A stretch of DNA of 64,000 nt, from contig JAJFKU010000013.1 in the NCBI GenBank assembly GCA_021773035.1, positions 1-64,000 on the forward strand, given 5' to 3'. Under the pieces are notes generated by a model. That model saw only the letters and a program-made list of their open reading frames with translations, was not told the DNA's origin and searched no databases. The translations under genes were made by a program, and so were the position numbers. Positions 17,483 through 25,514 of the stretch are shown in pieces. This DNA comes from Woeseiaceae bacterium (GTDB taxonomy: Bacteria > Pseudomonadota > Gammaproteobacteria > Steroidobacterales > Woeseiaceae). How positions within the stretch are numbered: the first letter of the stretch is position 1; each line of letters begins with the position of its first letter.

Positions 17483-17710
17483 TTGTACGGAGTCGGTCTT
17501 TATTTCATCGCTGGTGGTATGAGTTTGGGCGCCGCTCAAGCTAGCGTCAAAGTTATGTCTGCGATCGAATGTTTGGATGTCGCACAGCACACTCTTGGTA
17601 CGACTCCGGGCTTCGACCAGCTCGTAGCTTTCGCGACGCACTCGCCGTGGATGAAGTCGGGGTGGTTTTGCGGCATTTCCGACCGGAACGATGAGGTGGG
17701 ACGAGGATGA
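17483..17710 (+). CDS. Small unknown protein coupled to the GTP cyclohydrolase/PfkB fusion gene
   Basis: 75 residues from a TTG at 17483 that has an AAGGAG ribosome binding site eight bases upstream. Its stop codon overlaps the next start as ATGA (17707-17710), the same tight coupling seen between the three following genes, which is the main reason to believe it. The residues (GGMSLGAAQASVKVMSAIEC, then LGTTPGFDQLVAFATHSP) match nothing I recognise. There is no clear signal peptide, though the first 15 residues are hydrophobic. It could be the 3' part of a larger, frameshifted gene that begins in the preceding stretch. Confidence 0.4.
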   Translation: MYGVGLYFIAGGMSLGAAQASVKVMSAIECLDVAQHTLGTTPGFDQLVAFATHSPWMKSGWFCGISDRNDEVGRG

Positions 17711-19089
17711 CAGCTGACTTCGTGCTGGAAATTTATAATGACGCTGAGAACGGCGTCGATGTCGTTTCCTTACAGAAGGATAATCCAGCGGGCTCGCGCG
17801 ATCCCGTCTTGTGTCGGATCCAGCTAGACTGTATCCACCACATCTTTCACGACGATGATTGTGATTGCCGCGAACAAATCAAGGCGACACTCGATCTCAT
17901 TGGCCAGTGTGGAAAGCCTGGGCTACTGCTCTACATTAGACCGCGGGACCCCGAGAGGACCGACCCGAAAAAGGGTGAGGAAAAGAAATTGTACGACGCT
18001 GCTGCCCATGTGCTGACCAGGCTTGGCATCAAATCAGTTGATCTGCTGTCACTCGATTACGGAAAGGCAGAAGCACTAAAGGATTGTGGCATCACTGTTG
18101 CCAAGAGTCTTTGGCCAGACGGAACGGTCGTTCGCCTCGGGCGCCGGTACAGTAGAATCGCAGACAAGATAGATAACGGATCGGCCGAATCCCCGGTTCC
18201 GCAGTCAGACTCAAAACCGTGTCGAGTTCTGATTGTCGGTGATCTCAACATAGACAAATTGAGAACGAGATCGCCTGCCGTTGGTGGCTCTGGATTCTTC
18301 CCTGCCGTGGCGTTCCAAAAAGAGACTGAGATTTGTGAGCCTGTTGTTTTTGGTAAGATCGGGGATGACGAACACGGTCGGATGATCGAGAATCAACTCC
18401 GGTCCAACAAAATCTGGTCGACGCTCGGAACCCATCCGACAAAAAAAAGTGGCTACGTCAAATTTGTTAAATCGACGGGTAGCGAAAATCTGCACGATTA
18501 CGAGTGGGATACGAACAACGCCAATGACTACGATCCCAAAAACTTAGAGCAAGCCATTAAGTTGCTGGTACTCGGTGACCAAGACTATGTTTATCTTTCG
18601 TCATACATGTTTGTTCAAAAAAACTATAATCTCGAGAAGATCGCTCAAATCCTCCAATTGCTGTCAGGCTCTGGAGCCCGTGTAATTCTTGATCTGACGC
18701 GCATGACTTTCGAAGCTGGTGTACAGCGTGAGGCTTCTACAACATTCGACAAAGAGGCATTTTCGAATCTACTCGGCAAGAATCCAGTGCATTGCGTAAT
18801 CTGCCAGAAAGAGGTTCTGGAAACCATAGGGTATAAAGTCAACGCGGAAGACAAGAAAACCTTAGAGCCAGTCCACAAAGCTACCGGTGCCAGCTGGCTG
18901 ATTCTCCGTTATAAGCATGACATGAAGCGCGTCCTATCGGTCAGTCAGCGCTATGAAAACCGAATGATCAATCATACGACCCTTATGCTGCAAGCTCCGA
19001 TTACGAAGCCGAAGGCCGGCATGAGCGATAGGATGGTCGTTAGGGTGCTCAAGGGGATCATCGATATGGATCGGGCCAACCGACTATGA
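17707..19089 (+). CDS. Fusion of a degenerate GTP cyclohydrolase II-like domain and a PfkB-family kinase
   Basis: 460 residues in two domains. Residues 33-140 follow GTP cyclohydrolase II (RibA): the zinc cysteines are at C42, C52 and C54 (DC-x9-CDCREQ), then GLLLYIRP, VLTRLGIKSVDLLSLDYGKAEAL and an AGI-like CGITV. The RibA loop with QEGRGIGL, and the following catalytic stretch, is replaced by a short charged loop (residues 80-95), so normal GTP ring opening is unlikely. Residues 172-458 are a PfkB/ribokinase fold: VLIVGDLNIDK, AVGGSGFFPAVAF, a GKIGDDEHG segment, and AGMSD at 437-441 in the place of the GAGD anion hole with the catalytic Asp at 441. It would phosphorylate a nucleoside- or sugar-like compound. 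The stop overlaps the FRG gene start. Confidence 0.75.
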   Translation: MTADFVLEIYNDAENGVDVVSLQKDNPAGSRDPVLCRIQLDCIHHIFHDDDCDCREQIKATLDLIGQCGKPGLLLYIRPRDPERTDPKKGEEKKLYDAAAHVLTRLGIKSVDLLSLDYGKAEALKDCGITVAKSLWPDGTVVRLGRRYSRIADKIDNGSAESPVPQSDSKPCRVLIVGDLNIDKLRTRSPAVGGSGFFPAVAFQKETEICEPVVFGKIGDDEHGRMIENQLRSNKIWSTLGTHPTKKSGYVKFVKSTGSENLHDYEWDTNNANDYDPKNLEQAIKLLVLGDQDYVYLSSYMFVQKNYNLEKIAQILQLLSGSGARVILDLTRMTFEAGVQREASTTFDKEAFSNLLGKNPVHCVICQKEVLETIGYKVNAEDKKTLEPVHKATGASWLILRYKHDMKRVLSVSQRYENRMINHTTLMLQAPITKPKAGMSDRMVVRVLKGIIDMDRANRL

Positions 19090-19823
19090 TGGACTTCAAT
19101 GATTTTCGCAACGAGGTCATCGCCCATTCACGGCCAAGCAAGGAGTCTTGGATCTATCGGGGTCAACGCATTTCCAACTGGCCCCTCGATACGAGCTATG
19201 CCAGATTTTTCCATAAGGCCACGGCCGACGCCCCTACCGATTTCAGCTTGTCGAGCTTTGAGGTTATGCTCAATCGCTTCATCAGGCGCTCGTCCGAGGC
19301 AGAGGGGCACGACTACTCCGTCTACACTCTCCCGCAGCAGATTGCGCTCGCACAGCACCACGGTATCCCTACGCCGTTTCTAGATTGGACCTATTCGCCG
19401 TATATTGCGGTCTACTTCGGTCTAGCCCCCTCCCCTGACGATCCTCATGATATGGAGAGTCCTTTCGGCGTACACGCTCTTCGAATCGACGCCGAGGCTC
19501 CACTCGGTCAGATCAAGACGGACGAAGACTTGAAAGATTTGCAGGAGGAAGAAGTCAAATTCATCGATACCAATCGATTCTTCTCTCGTCGCATTATCCA
19601 CCAGCAGGGTTGCTTCACATTTCAAAATTTCGCAGGGTGTTTGACAGAGAAAACCAAGGGGTTCTTTCGCGCGTTCGAAATAGACGACGATCATGATAAA
19701 ATGCGACGAGAGTTGACCTTGATGGGAATTACGGCCGGCAACCTCTTCGACGACCTCGGCCATATAGCGCGAGACGTCGCTGAGGCCGAACGCCAAATAC
19801 TTCGTCTGGGGAGTCGACGCTGA
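19086..19823 (+). CDS. FRG-domain protein
   Basis: 245 residues. The domain-naming motif appears as WIYRGQ at 22-27, and the second hallmark is QHHGIPTPFLDWTYSPYIAVYF (90-111). No signal peptide or membrane segment is visible, so it should be cytoplasmic. FRG domains are small, often single-domain proteins of poorly known activity, found in mobile elements and defence-related neighbourhoods; a relationship to ADP-ribosyltransferase-like toxins has been proposed. The start overlaps the kinase fusion by four bases and its stop overlaps the SDR start by one base, so the three proteins are made together. In this setting it is the most likely effector (inference). Confidence 0.85.
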   Translation: MMDFNDFRNEVIAHSRPSKESWIYRGQRISNWPLDTSYARFFHKATADAPTDFSLSSFEVMLNRFIRRSSEAEGHDYSVYTLPQQIALAQHHGIPTPFLDWTYSPYIAVYFGLAPSPDDPHDMESPFGVHALRIDAEAPLGQIKTDEDLKDLQEEEVKFIDTNRFFSRRIIHQQGCFTFQNFAGCLTEKTKGFFRAFEIDDDHDKMRRELTLMGITAGNLFDDLGHIARDVAEAERQILRLGSRR

Positions 19824-20971
19824 TGAAGCCCGAGTGCTATATCTGCAAGAAACGCAGTGCAGCGCGACACCCTAGGAATCGTAATCTATGTCCCGAGTGC
19901 GGTGAGCTGAACAACTCGCGACGCGACCGGACGTGCGACCTGCGGGGCTATACCTGCGTTGTGACGGGCGGGCGTATCAAAGTAGGCTTTGAATCGGCCC
20001 TCAAACTACTGCGAGCAGGTGCTCGCGTCCTCGTGACATCTCGATTCACAGATGAAGCCAAAGCTCGCTTCTCCGAAGTCTCGGACGCCGGATCATGGTC
20101 GGATCGACTGAATCTCTACTCTTGTGATTTTCGCGAGTTGGGCGGCGTCACGGCGCTCATTGAGGCCATCAAGCACGACGCTCCGACGATCGACATTCTG
20201 ATCAACAACGCGGCTCAGACGATTCATCGGCCACCTGCTTTCTACGGCGAGCTGACTTCGAAAAGGCTCTCCGCGCCTCAGGTGAATCCACTGGGCACAA
20301 GCGAAATGGGCAGTCTATTGGCGCTATCGAGCTCTCCCCGGCCTCAGCTCGCGGAGCGTCTGGACCCAGATCGGGTCGCGGAACTATCGCTCATCCCACT
20401 CGTACCTGCGGATGAGCTTGAAGGAGCTGAGTTCTTCCCGTCGGGCGAACGAGATCAGCATGGACAACCACACGACCGCAGATCCTTCAATAGCTGGATG
20501 ATGGGCCTGTCAGACGTTGCATTGCCGGAACTCTTGGAGGTGCTGTACATCAATGCGGTTGCTCCATTTATGTTATGCACGGAGCTCCACGAGCGGATGA
20601 AGAAGAAGAAGGGCGAACGCCCGTCGTTCATTGTCAACGTCTCGGCGATGGAGGGTAACTTCTACGACCCAGAGAAAAACTGGCGGCATCCACATACCAA
20701 CATGGCGAAGGCAGCCCTCAACATGATGACTAGAACAGCCGCCCTCGACTATTGCAGCGACGGAATCTTCATGAACAGTGTCGATCCCGGGTGGATCACG
20801 AACGAACGTCCTCATCCGCTCGATGCCCCGCCGAATACTCGTCAGGATCGTATGCCTCTGGATGAGATCGATGGAGCAGCGCGAGTGTGCGACCCTGTAT
20901 TTCGCGCGCTTTCTGAGGGCGACTTCGTTTGCGGTAAACTTCTGAAGAATTTTGGCATCTACCCGTGGTAG
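19823..20971 (+). CDS. Short-chain dehydrogenase/reductase with N-terminal zinc ribbon and altered active site
   Basis: 382 residues. An N-terminal CxxC pair (C5/C8 and C23/C26) looks like a zinc ribbon. A Rossmann SDR domain follows: TGGRIKVG at 48-55 in the place of TGxxxGIG, DILINNAAQ as the NNAG motif, and IVNVSAMEG with the active-site Ser at 274. The usual YxxxK reads TNMAK (292-296): Lys is kept but the catalytic Tyr is Thr. A long insert (residues about 150-235) separates the NNAA motif from the rest. The PGWI motif that normally follows the active site is present (DPGWIT). It may bind NAD(P) or a nucleotide without classical redox chemistry. It is last in the operon. Confidence 0.8.
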   Translation: MKPECYICKKRSAARHPRNRNLCPECGELNNSRRDRTCDLRGYTCVVTGGRIKVGFESALKLLRAGARVLVTSRFTDEAKARFSEVSDAGSWSDRLNLYSCDFRELGGVTALIEAIKHDAPTIDILINNAAQTIHRPPAFYGELTSKRLSAPQVNPLGTSEMGSLLALSSSPRPQLAERLDPDRVAELSLIPLVPADELEGAEFFPSGERDQHGQPHDRRSFNSWMMGLSDVALPELLEVLYINAVAPFMLCTELHERMKKKKGERPSFIVNVSAMEGNFYDPEKNWRHPHTNMAKAALNMMTRTAALDYCSDGIFMNSVDPGWITNERPHPLDAPPNTRQDRMPLDEIDGAARVCDPVFRALSEGDFVCGKLLKNFGIYPW

Positions 20972-21160
20972 GCGCAGCGCTGGCTGCCCATTTGCACCCA
21001 TCCCCAGTCCGTACATCAAATTGACTCTGATCTGCATCGATTGCCGAAAATTATCCCAGGTACTTATTCTGGGCAGTTTCACAATGAACTGTCCGTCTTA
21101 GCTGACGCCAGACACTCCCGTTTGTGCGAGTATCCGTGTACTTTCTGACTCAGGGTACAT

Positions 21161-21262
21161 ATGTCGTCAATTCAAGAGCTTAAACGCCGCAACGTTATCC
21201 GCGTAGCCGTGTCTTATTTAGTGGCTGCTGTTGCGCCCTTGTTCGAGGAGATGTTTGAATGA
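21161..21262 (+). pseudogene. N-terminal remnant of a TPR/adenylate-cyclase-type membrane protein
   Basis: 33 residues starting SSIQELKRRNVIRVAVSYLV, which is the well-known opening of a large family of single-span proteins with a C-terminal TPR or cyclase region (usually ELKRRNVFRVAVAYLV). After the first half of the membrane helix the sequence jumps to VAPLFEEMFE and stops. Everything else is lost. The stop overlaps the ATG of the zinc-ribbon gene, so the remnant may now only serve as a leader. Confidence 0.6.
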
Positions 21263-21648
21263 TTTGTCCTAAATGCAAAACCGACATGGAGCCCGTCGAG
21301 TTTGAAGGTGTCGAGGTCGATCGCTGCAAGAATTGCAAAGGGATTTGGTTCGATGTCGGAGAGGAGGATTGGCTGCTTGGCGCGGATGCAGCAAAAGCGA
21401 TTGATACGGGTGACCCCTCAATAGGCAGGGAAACAAATGAGATCGATAACTACCGTTGCCCCCGGTGCGACGGCGGCATGCTGCGCAGGGTCGATCCGAA
21501 GCAGTCGCAGATTCGTTACGAGGAATGCACGTCTTGCAAAGGCACGTTCTTTGATGCGGGGGAGTTCACCGATTTGTTAAAAGACTCTATTGCCGAGCTT
21601 CCGAATACAATGAGCATCCTCGCAAGCAAAAGAAAACAATCTAGATGA
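21259..21648 (+). CDS. Double zinc-ribbon protein (TFIIB-type zf)
   Basis: 129 residues with two repeats of the same ribbon. The first has cysteines C3, C6, C23 and C26 (CPKC and CKNC, then KGIWFDVGE), and the second C67, C70, C90 and C93 (CPRC and CTSC, then KGTFFDAGE). The C-x2-C-x16-C-x2-C plus GxWFDxGE pattern is the zf-TFIIB family of small bacterial proteins, mostly of unknown role. It is cytoplasmic. It follows the protein-remnant frame with an ATGA overlap and overlaps the next gene by four bases, so it forms an operon with the DUF4105 gene. Confidence 0.88.
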   Translation: MICPKCKTDMEPVEFEGVEVDRCKNCKGIWFDVGEEDWLLGADAAKAIDTGDPSIGRETNEIDNYRCPRCDGGMLRRVDPKQSQIRYEECTSCKGTFFDAGEFTDLLKDSIAELPNTMSILASKRKQSR

Positions 21649-22433
21649 AAAAAGTACTTGGAAGGTCATTAATGGTCCTTCTTATAGCAGCATTGGCGCT
21701 GCTGATTTTCGTCTCCCTGCGTGAGCCGTCTTTAAGTCGCACCTGGGACGAAGATGTCAGCATCCTTGCGGGCATCGAGATTTCGAATGACGAGGTAGTC
21801 ACGCTGTCTCAGATTCGTGACTGGAACTATGCGGTCAATTCGATCTCGTCCAAAACATACTTCGATGCCTCCTTCGATCCAAAGGACATCGTTGCGATGT
21901 GGATGTACGAGCAACAGCTCGGCGTTTCCGGGCTGATAGCGCACACTTTTCTTGTCTTTGAATTTGATGAGAGCTACGAACGCGGACGCTACCTCGGCCT
22001 GTCGGTTGAAACCCGACGCGAGCAGGGAGAGGAGTACTCGATTATTGGTGGAGCACTCCGCTCCTTTGAGATAACGCACATCTGGGCAACGGAAAAGGAC
22101 CTCGTCACGCGGCGGGTACAGTTTCTGGACTATCCCCTTACGCGCTACCGGCTTGAAATTCCGGCGGAGTATCGTTCCCAGGTTTTCTCGAAATTCGCGA
22201 AGGAAACCCGGAGCCTCGCGTCTGTGCCGCGCTGGTATAACACCGCCAGCAACAACTGTACGAGTTCTCTTATTAAGTATGTGAATGAAAGCGAACCGGG
22301 TGCTATCCCGTTCCACTACAGTTACGCACTCACCGGGAAGGTTGACGAATACCTTGAGCAGCTCGGATACAAGGCGTCAGATTACTCACTGCATATAACC
22401 CGGGGTTTTCTTGAGTCGCATGAGCTCAGGTAA
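21645..22433 (+). CDS. DUF4105-family membrane-anchored protein
   Basis: 262 residues. The N-terminus is an uncleaved or signal-like helix (SLMVLLIAALALLIFV), placing the rest outside the cytoplasm. The body resembles DUF4105 proteins: a VNSISSKTYFDASFDPKDIVAMW stretch, a central sheet region (HTFLVFEFD), and the signature YNTASNNCTSSL with the conserved NNC cysteine near residue 205. DUF4105 includes the lipoprotein N-acyl-transfer enzyme Lnb and looks like a cysteine-peptidase-type fold. Here the role is unknown. The start overlaps the zinc-ribbon gene by four bases. Confidence 0.75.
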   Translation: MKKVLGRSLMVLLIAALALLIFVSLREPSLSRTWDEDVSILAGIEISNDEVVTLSQIRDWNYAVNSISSKTYFDASFDPKDIVAMWMYEQQLGVSGLIAHTFLVFEFDESYERGRYLGLSVETRREQGEEYSIIGGALRSFEITHIWATEKDLVTRRVQFLDYPLTRYRLEIPAEYRSQVFSKFAKETRSLASVPRWYNTASNNCTSSLIKYVNESEPGAIPFHYSYALTGKVDEYLEQLGYKASDYSLHITRGFLESHELR

Positions 22434-22619
22434 GCGGGGTCTATCGTAGAGACGTTGATGCAGTTTTCGCGATGTCGGCGGTTCGACCAATCTACGGTAG
22501 ACTGTTAGCAATGTCGCGCTTTCACTTCGTTCGTCAATTCAGGCTGTATTTGGCGAAACCCCGACTCACACTTACAGTAATATGAGAATGTACGGCACAA
22601 ATCGAAATCGGGGGGCGCA

Positions 22620-23987
22620 ATGACAACTAGGAAATCGGAGAACTGGTCCGGACGACTCACATTCATACTCGCGTCGGTTGGTGCCGCCGTCGGTCTTGGA
22701 AATATCTGGAAGTTCCCGTACACGCTTGGCAGCAGCGGTGGAAGTGCCTTCGTCTTGATCTATGTCATCGCGATCCTGCTGGTCGCGACCCCCATCATGT
22801 TGTCCGAGATGATAATCGGCAGGCACGCGAGACGGAGTGCGCCGACAGCGATGCGCAATCTGGCGAAAGAGAGCGGTACAAGCGGGTACTGGCAAATCGT
22901 CGGCTGGATGGGGCTGGTGGCACTATTGCTGGTGCTGAGCTTTTACAGCGTGATTGCGGGGTGGACAGCAGCGTATTTGTTGAAGTCGGTTTCCGGCGGA
23001 CTCAGTGGTCTTTCGCCGCAAGAGGTTGGACGCGACTTCGGTGCGTTCTTGCACGACCCGACCTGGATGATCGTTTGGCACTTGCTGTTTACGGCGGCGA
23101 CTGTGTTCATTGTTTCGCGCGGAATAAAACTGGGGCTCGAGCGCCTTGTAAAAGTGCTGATGCCGGCGCTTTTCCTGATGCTGATTGCACTGGTTATCTA
23201 CTCGGGAGTAACGGGGGACTTCAGTCGTGCTGTTGATTTTTTGTTCAGCGCGGACCTCAGCAAGGTAACTCCACTGGTTGTATTGGCTGCTGTAGGGCAG
23301 GCATTCTTTTCGGTTAACGTAGGTGTCGGTGCGGTGCTGACTTACTCCGCCTATCTGCCCGATGACGTGAATTTGTTTCGTTCGGCGATCGCTGTGTCGA
23401 TTGGCGACACCCTCGTTGCGTTGCTCGCCGGCCTGGCCATTTTCCCTATTGTGTTTGCGTATGACCTGAACCCCTCGGAAGGTCCGGGGCTTATCTTCGT
23501 CACGATGTCGACGGCGTTCGCAGCAATGCCGGGCGGTTCTTTCATTGCAGCGGTCTTCTTCGCCATGTTGTTGTTCGCGGCACTAACATCGTCGATTTCG
23601 ATGTTGGAGACGATGACGGCGCGAGCATTTGAGGTTCGCGGCATGAACCGGCCAAAGGCGGCCGGCGCGATTGGTGCCGTGACGTTCCTGCTCGGCCTGA
23701 TCACGGTTTTATCATTTTCACATTGGGAGAACGTCTTTCTATTGGATGATTTCGCCGTATTCGCAGGTAAAACGCCGTTTGATCTGATTGATTACCTCGT
23801 CTCGAACATACTGCTGCCGCTGGGCGGCATGATGTACGCGTTGTTTGCGGGCTGGTGGGTGTCGAGGAAAACGCTGGTTACCCAACTCGGCATCGGGGAT
23901 GGCGCCATGTTCACGTTGTGGCTCGTACTGGTCCGAGTTATTGCGCCGCTCGCAATTGCATTCGTGTTTGTCTCGAACCTGGCGTAG
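22620..23987 (+). CDS. Sodium-dependent transporter, NSS/SNF family
   Basis: 455 residues with about eleven to twelve hydrophobic helices. The family hallmark in helix 1 is seen: ASVGAAVGLGNIWKFPYTLGSSGGSAF. Later segments with FFSVNVGVGAVLTYSAYL (helix 6) and an ALTSSISMLE stretch (helix 8) carry the residues that hold Na+ and substrate in LeuT. Members import amino acids or related amines with sodium; the ligand here is not identifiable. GGGGCGCA just upstream of the ATG may serve as ribosome binding site. It appears monocistronic. Confidence 0.92.
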   Translation: MTTRKSENWSGRLTFILASVGAAVGLGNIWKFPYTLGSSGGSAFVLIYVIAILLVATPIMLSEMIIGRHARRSAPTAMRNLAKESGTSGYWQIVGWMGLVALLLVLSFYSVIAGWTAAYLLKSVSGGLSGLSPQEVGRDFGAFLHDPTWMIVWHLLFTAATVFIVSRGIKLGLERLVKVLMPALFLMLIALVIYSGVTGDFSRAVDFLFSADLSKVTPLVVLAAVGQAFFSVNVGVGAVLTYSAYLPDDVNLFRSAIAVSIGDTLVALLAGLAIFPIVFAYDLNPSEGPGLIFVTMSTAFAAMPGGSFIAAVFFAMLLFAALTSSISMLETMTARAFEVRGMNRPKAAGAIGAVTFLLGLITVLSFSHWENVFLLDDFAVFAGKTPFDLIDYLVSNILLPLGGMMYALFAGWWVSRKTLVTQLGIGDGAMFTLWLVLVRVIAPLAIAFVFVSNLA

Positions 23988-24086
23988 TTGGTCGACACAA
24001 TCCGGCGGCTGGATAGAACAGTTGTCTCTGCCATACGTCCGGCAGAACCTTGCAAGCCATAATCGCGGTTCTTATGGAGTGCGCAA

Positions 24087-24104
24087 CCCCAACTTTAGTT
24101 GGGG
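24087..24104. terminator. Hairpin after the NSS transporter gene, possible terminator
   Basis: CCCCAAC and GTTGGGG form a perfect 7-bp stem around TTTA, 100 bp after the transporter stop. A second CCCAAC follows at 24115-24120 and could pair with the same GTTGGG, giving two alternative hairpins. No long T-run follows, so termination is uncertain. Confidence 0.35.
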
Positions 24105-24212
24105 AACGCCTGATCCCAACCTTTGACCGATAGACGCAATCAGCGTTCTCGCCTAAACAAACACCTGTGGCTCAAGGGCAGTACGAGTCTTGGACAAATT
24201 GAGGTGAATGCG

Positions 24213-25514
24213 ATGAGGGAAAGTGTGAAACAAACAGTGTGTTTTTTCATGCTGTTCGTGGCGACCGCGTGCGGGTCGGCGGAAGAAGGTTCGAACAAAA
24301 GGGCAGAGGCGTTTGACCAGATATGGAGTCACTTGGACGAGAACTTCTATGAAGAGGAATTTCGTGGGCACGACTGGAATGCGTTGGGCGACAGATACCG
24401 CCCGCTTGCGTTGGCTGCGCCGACGGACGAAGAATTCTACGGTGAAATCAACGCCATGCTGTTTGAGCTCGGTGTTTCCCACATTGCGGTACTGCCGGAT
24501 GATCACCCCGAATGGATCGGCGCACCATCGGCATTCTTCGCGGGTGAGGTTGGACTTGATATTCGCATAATCGACGATCAGATCGTTGTCGTTCATCGAG
24601 ATTCAAGCCTTGGAGGTACGGCGCCGGCTTTGAAAACCGGAACTATCATTACGCGCTTGAACGGCAAGAGCATGGTTGATTTCCTAACAGAAGTGAGGGA
24701 GCCGCCGTCGCCTGCGTTGCCAGAGCTCATGCAGGTTACCGAGCGTGCTGCCCGCGAGTTATTCACCGATCCGGGGTCGGAGGTGGAAGTTTCGTATCTG
24801 GACATTGACGGCGAAGAAAACGAAGTAACGTTAACGGCATTTGAGCGCGCTCCGCCGGAGGTGCTGCTGGAAGGCGTGCCGCCGGTGTATGTCGACTTTG
24901 GAAGCTGTGTCATTGAAGGAAATATCGGGTACATCCATTTCAATTCTTTCCATTTGACGCTGCTTGAGAAAATCCTGGCTGCAATTGAGCATCACAACGG
25001 TCGTCCCGGGCTGATAATAGATCTGCGAGGCAATATTGGCGGGGACTTTAATGTCCGGCGCGCTATTGCGGAACAGTTGATCCAGGAGCGCTCTGTCGTT
25101 TGGCGATATAACGGGCGGCGCGGACTGGACGAGATAATCCTGACCCCCGCGGACAATGCTTATGAAGGCGATGTTGTGTTCCTGGTGGATGAACTTAGCG
25201 CCTCTTCGGCCGAGGAACTCTCGGGAGCAATGCAGGCACTCGGGCGTGCGACAGTTGTCGGAACCCGAACTGCCGGGTTGGTGCTGGTTGCCGACGTGCA
25301 TCGCCTGGATATTGGCGCATCGCTTATCTACCCGGTGGCAGAAACCAGCTTTGTGAACGGATACGTCCCCGAAGGGAAGGGTATTATCCCCGATGTGGAA
25401 GTTCCATGGGATCGCAGCAGTCTTCGGGAGGGCCGAGATAAGCAGTTAGAGGCCGCGTTGGGTGTTCTGGGCGTTGCTCCCTCACGTGGCTGTAGTGCCG
25501 ACGCGGGCGATTAG
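24213..25514 (+). CDS. Lipoprotein of the S41 (C-terminal processing) peptidase family
   Basis: 433 residues from the ATG at 24213, which has a GAGGTG ribosome binding site and starts a lipoprotein leader (FFMLFVATAC, lipobox VATAC). Residues about 30-100 are a helical N-domain (FDQIWSHLDENFYEE). A PDZ-like segment follows (GLDIRIIDDQIVVVHRDSSLGG, then GTIITRLNG), and then the S41 core: GYIHFNSF, LIIDLRGNIGGDF, and VDELSASSAEELSGAMQALGRATVVGT with the catalytic Ser in ASSAEE. It would act in the periplasm on proteins or peptides. A longer start at 24123 would bury the lipobox. Its 3' end overlaps the convergent LuxR gene by 33 bp. Confidence 0.85.
   Translation: MRESVKQTVCFFMLFVATACGSAEEGSNKRAEAFDQIWSHLDENFYEEEFRGHDWNALGDRYRPLALAAPTDEEFYGEINAMLFELGVSHIAVLPDDHPEWIGAPSAFFAGEVGLDIRIIDDQIVVVHRDSSLGGTAPALKTGTIITRLNGKSMVDFLTEVREPPSPALPELMQVTERAARELFTDPGSEVEVSYLDIDGEENEVTLTAFERAPPEVLLEGVPPVYVDFGSCVIEGNIGYIHFNSFHLTLLEKILAAIEHHNGRPGLIIDLRGNIGGDFNVRRAIAEQLIQERSVVWRYNGRRGLDEIILTPADNAYEGDVVFLVDELSASSAEELSGAMQALGRATVVGTRTAGLVLVADVHRLDIGASLIYPVAETSFVNGYVPEGKGIIPDVEVPWDRSSLREGRDKQLEAALGVLGVAPSRGCSADAGD

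Noticed and set aside
21031-21160. Possible tRNA or terminator after the SDR gene
   Set aside because: No cloverleaf or stem plus T-run could be found.
22474-22487. GTCGGCGGTTCGAC, 13 of 14 identical to the T-arm part of the tRNA scar at 16223
   Set aside because: Considered as a second attachment site closing a 6-kb element, but only 14 bases match, without acceptor strand or CCA. Chance similarity cannot be excluded.
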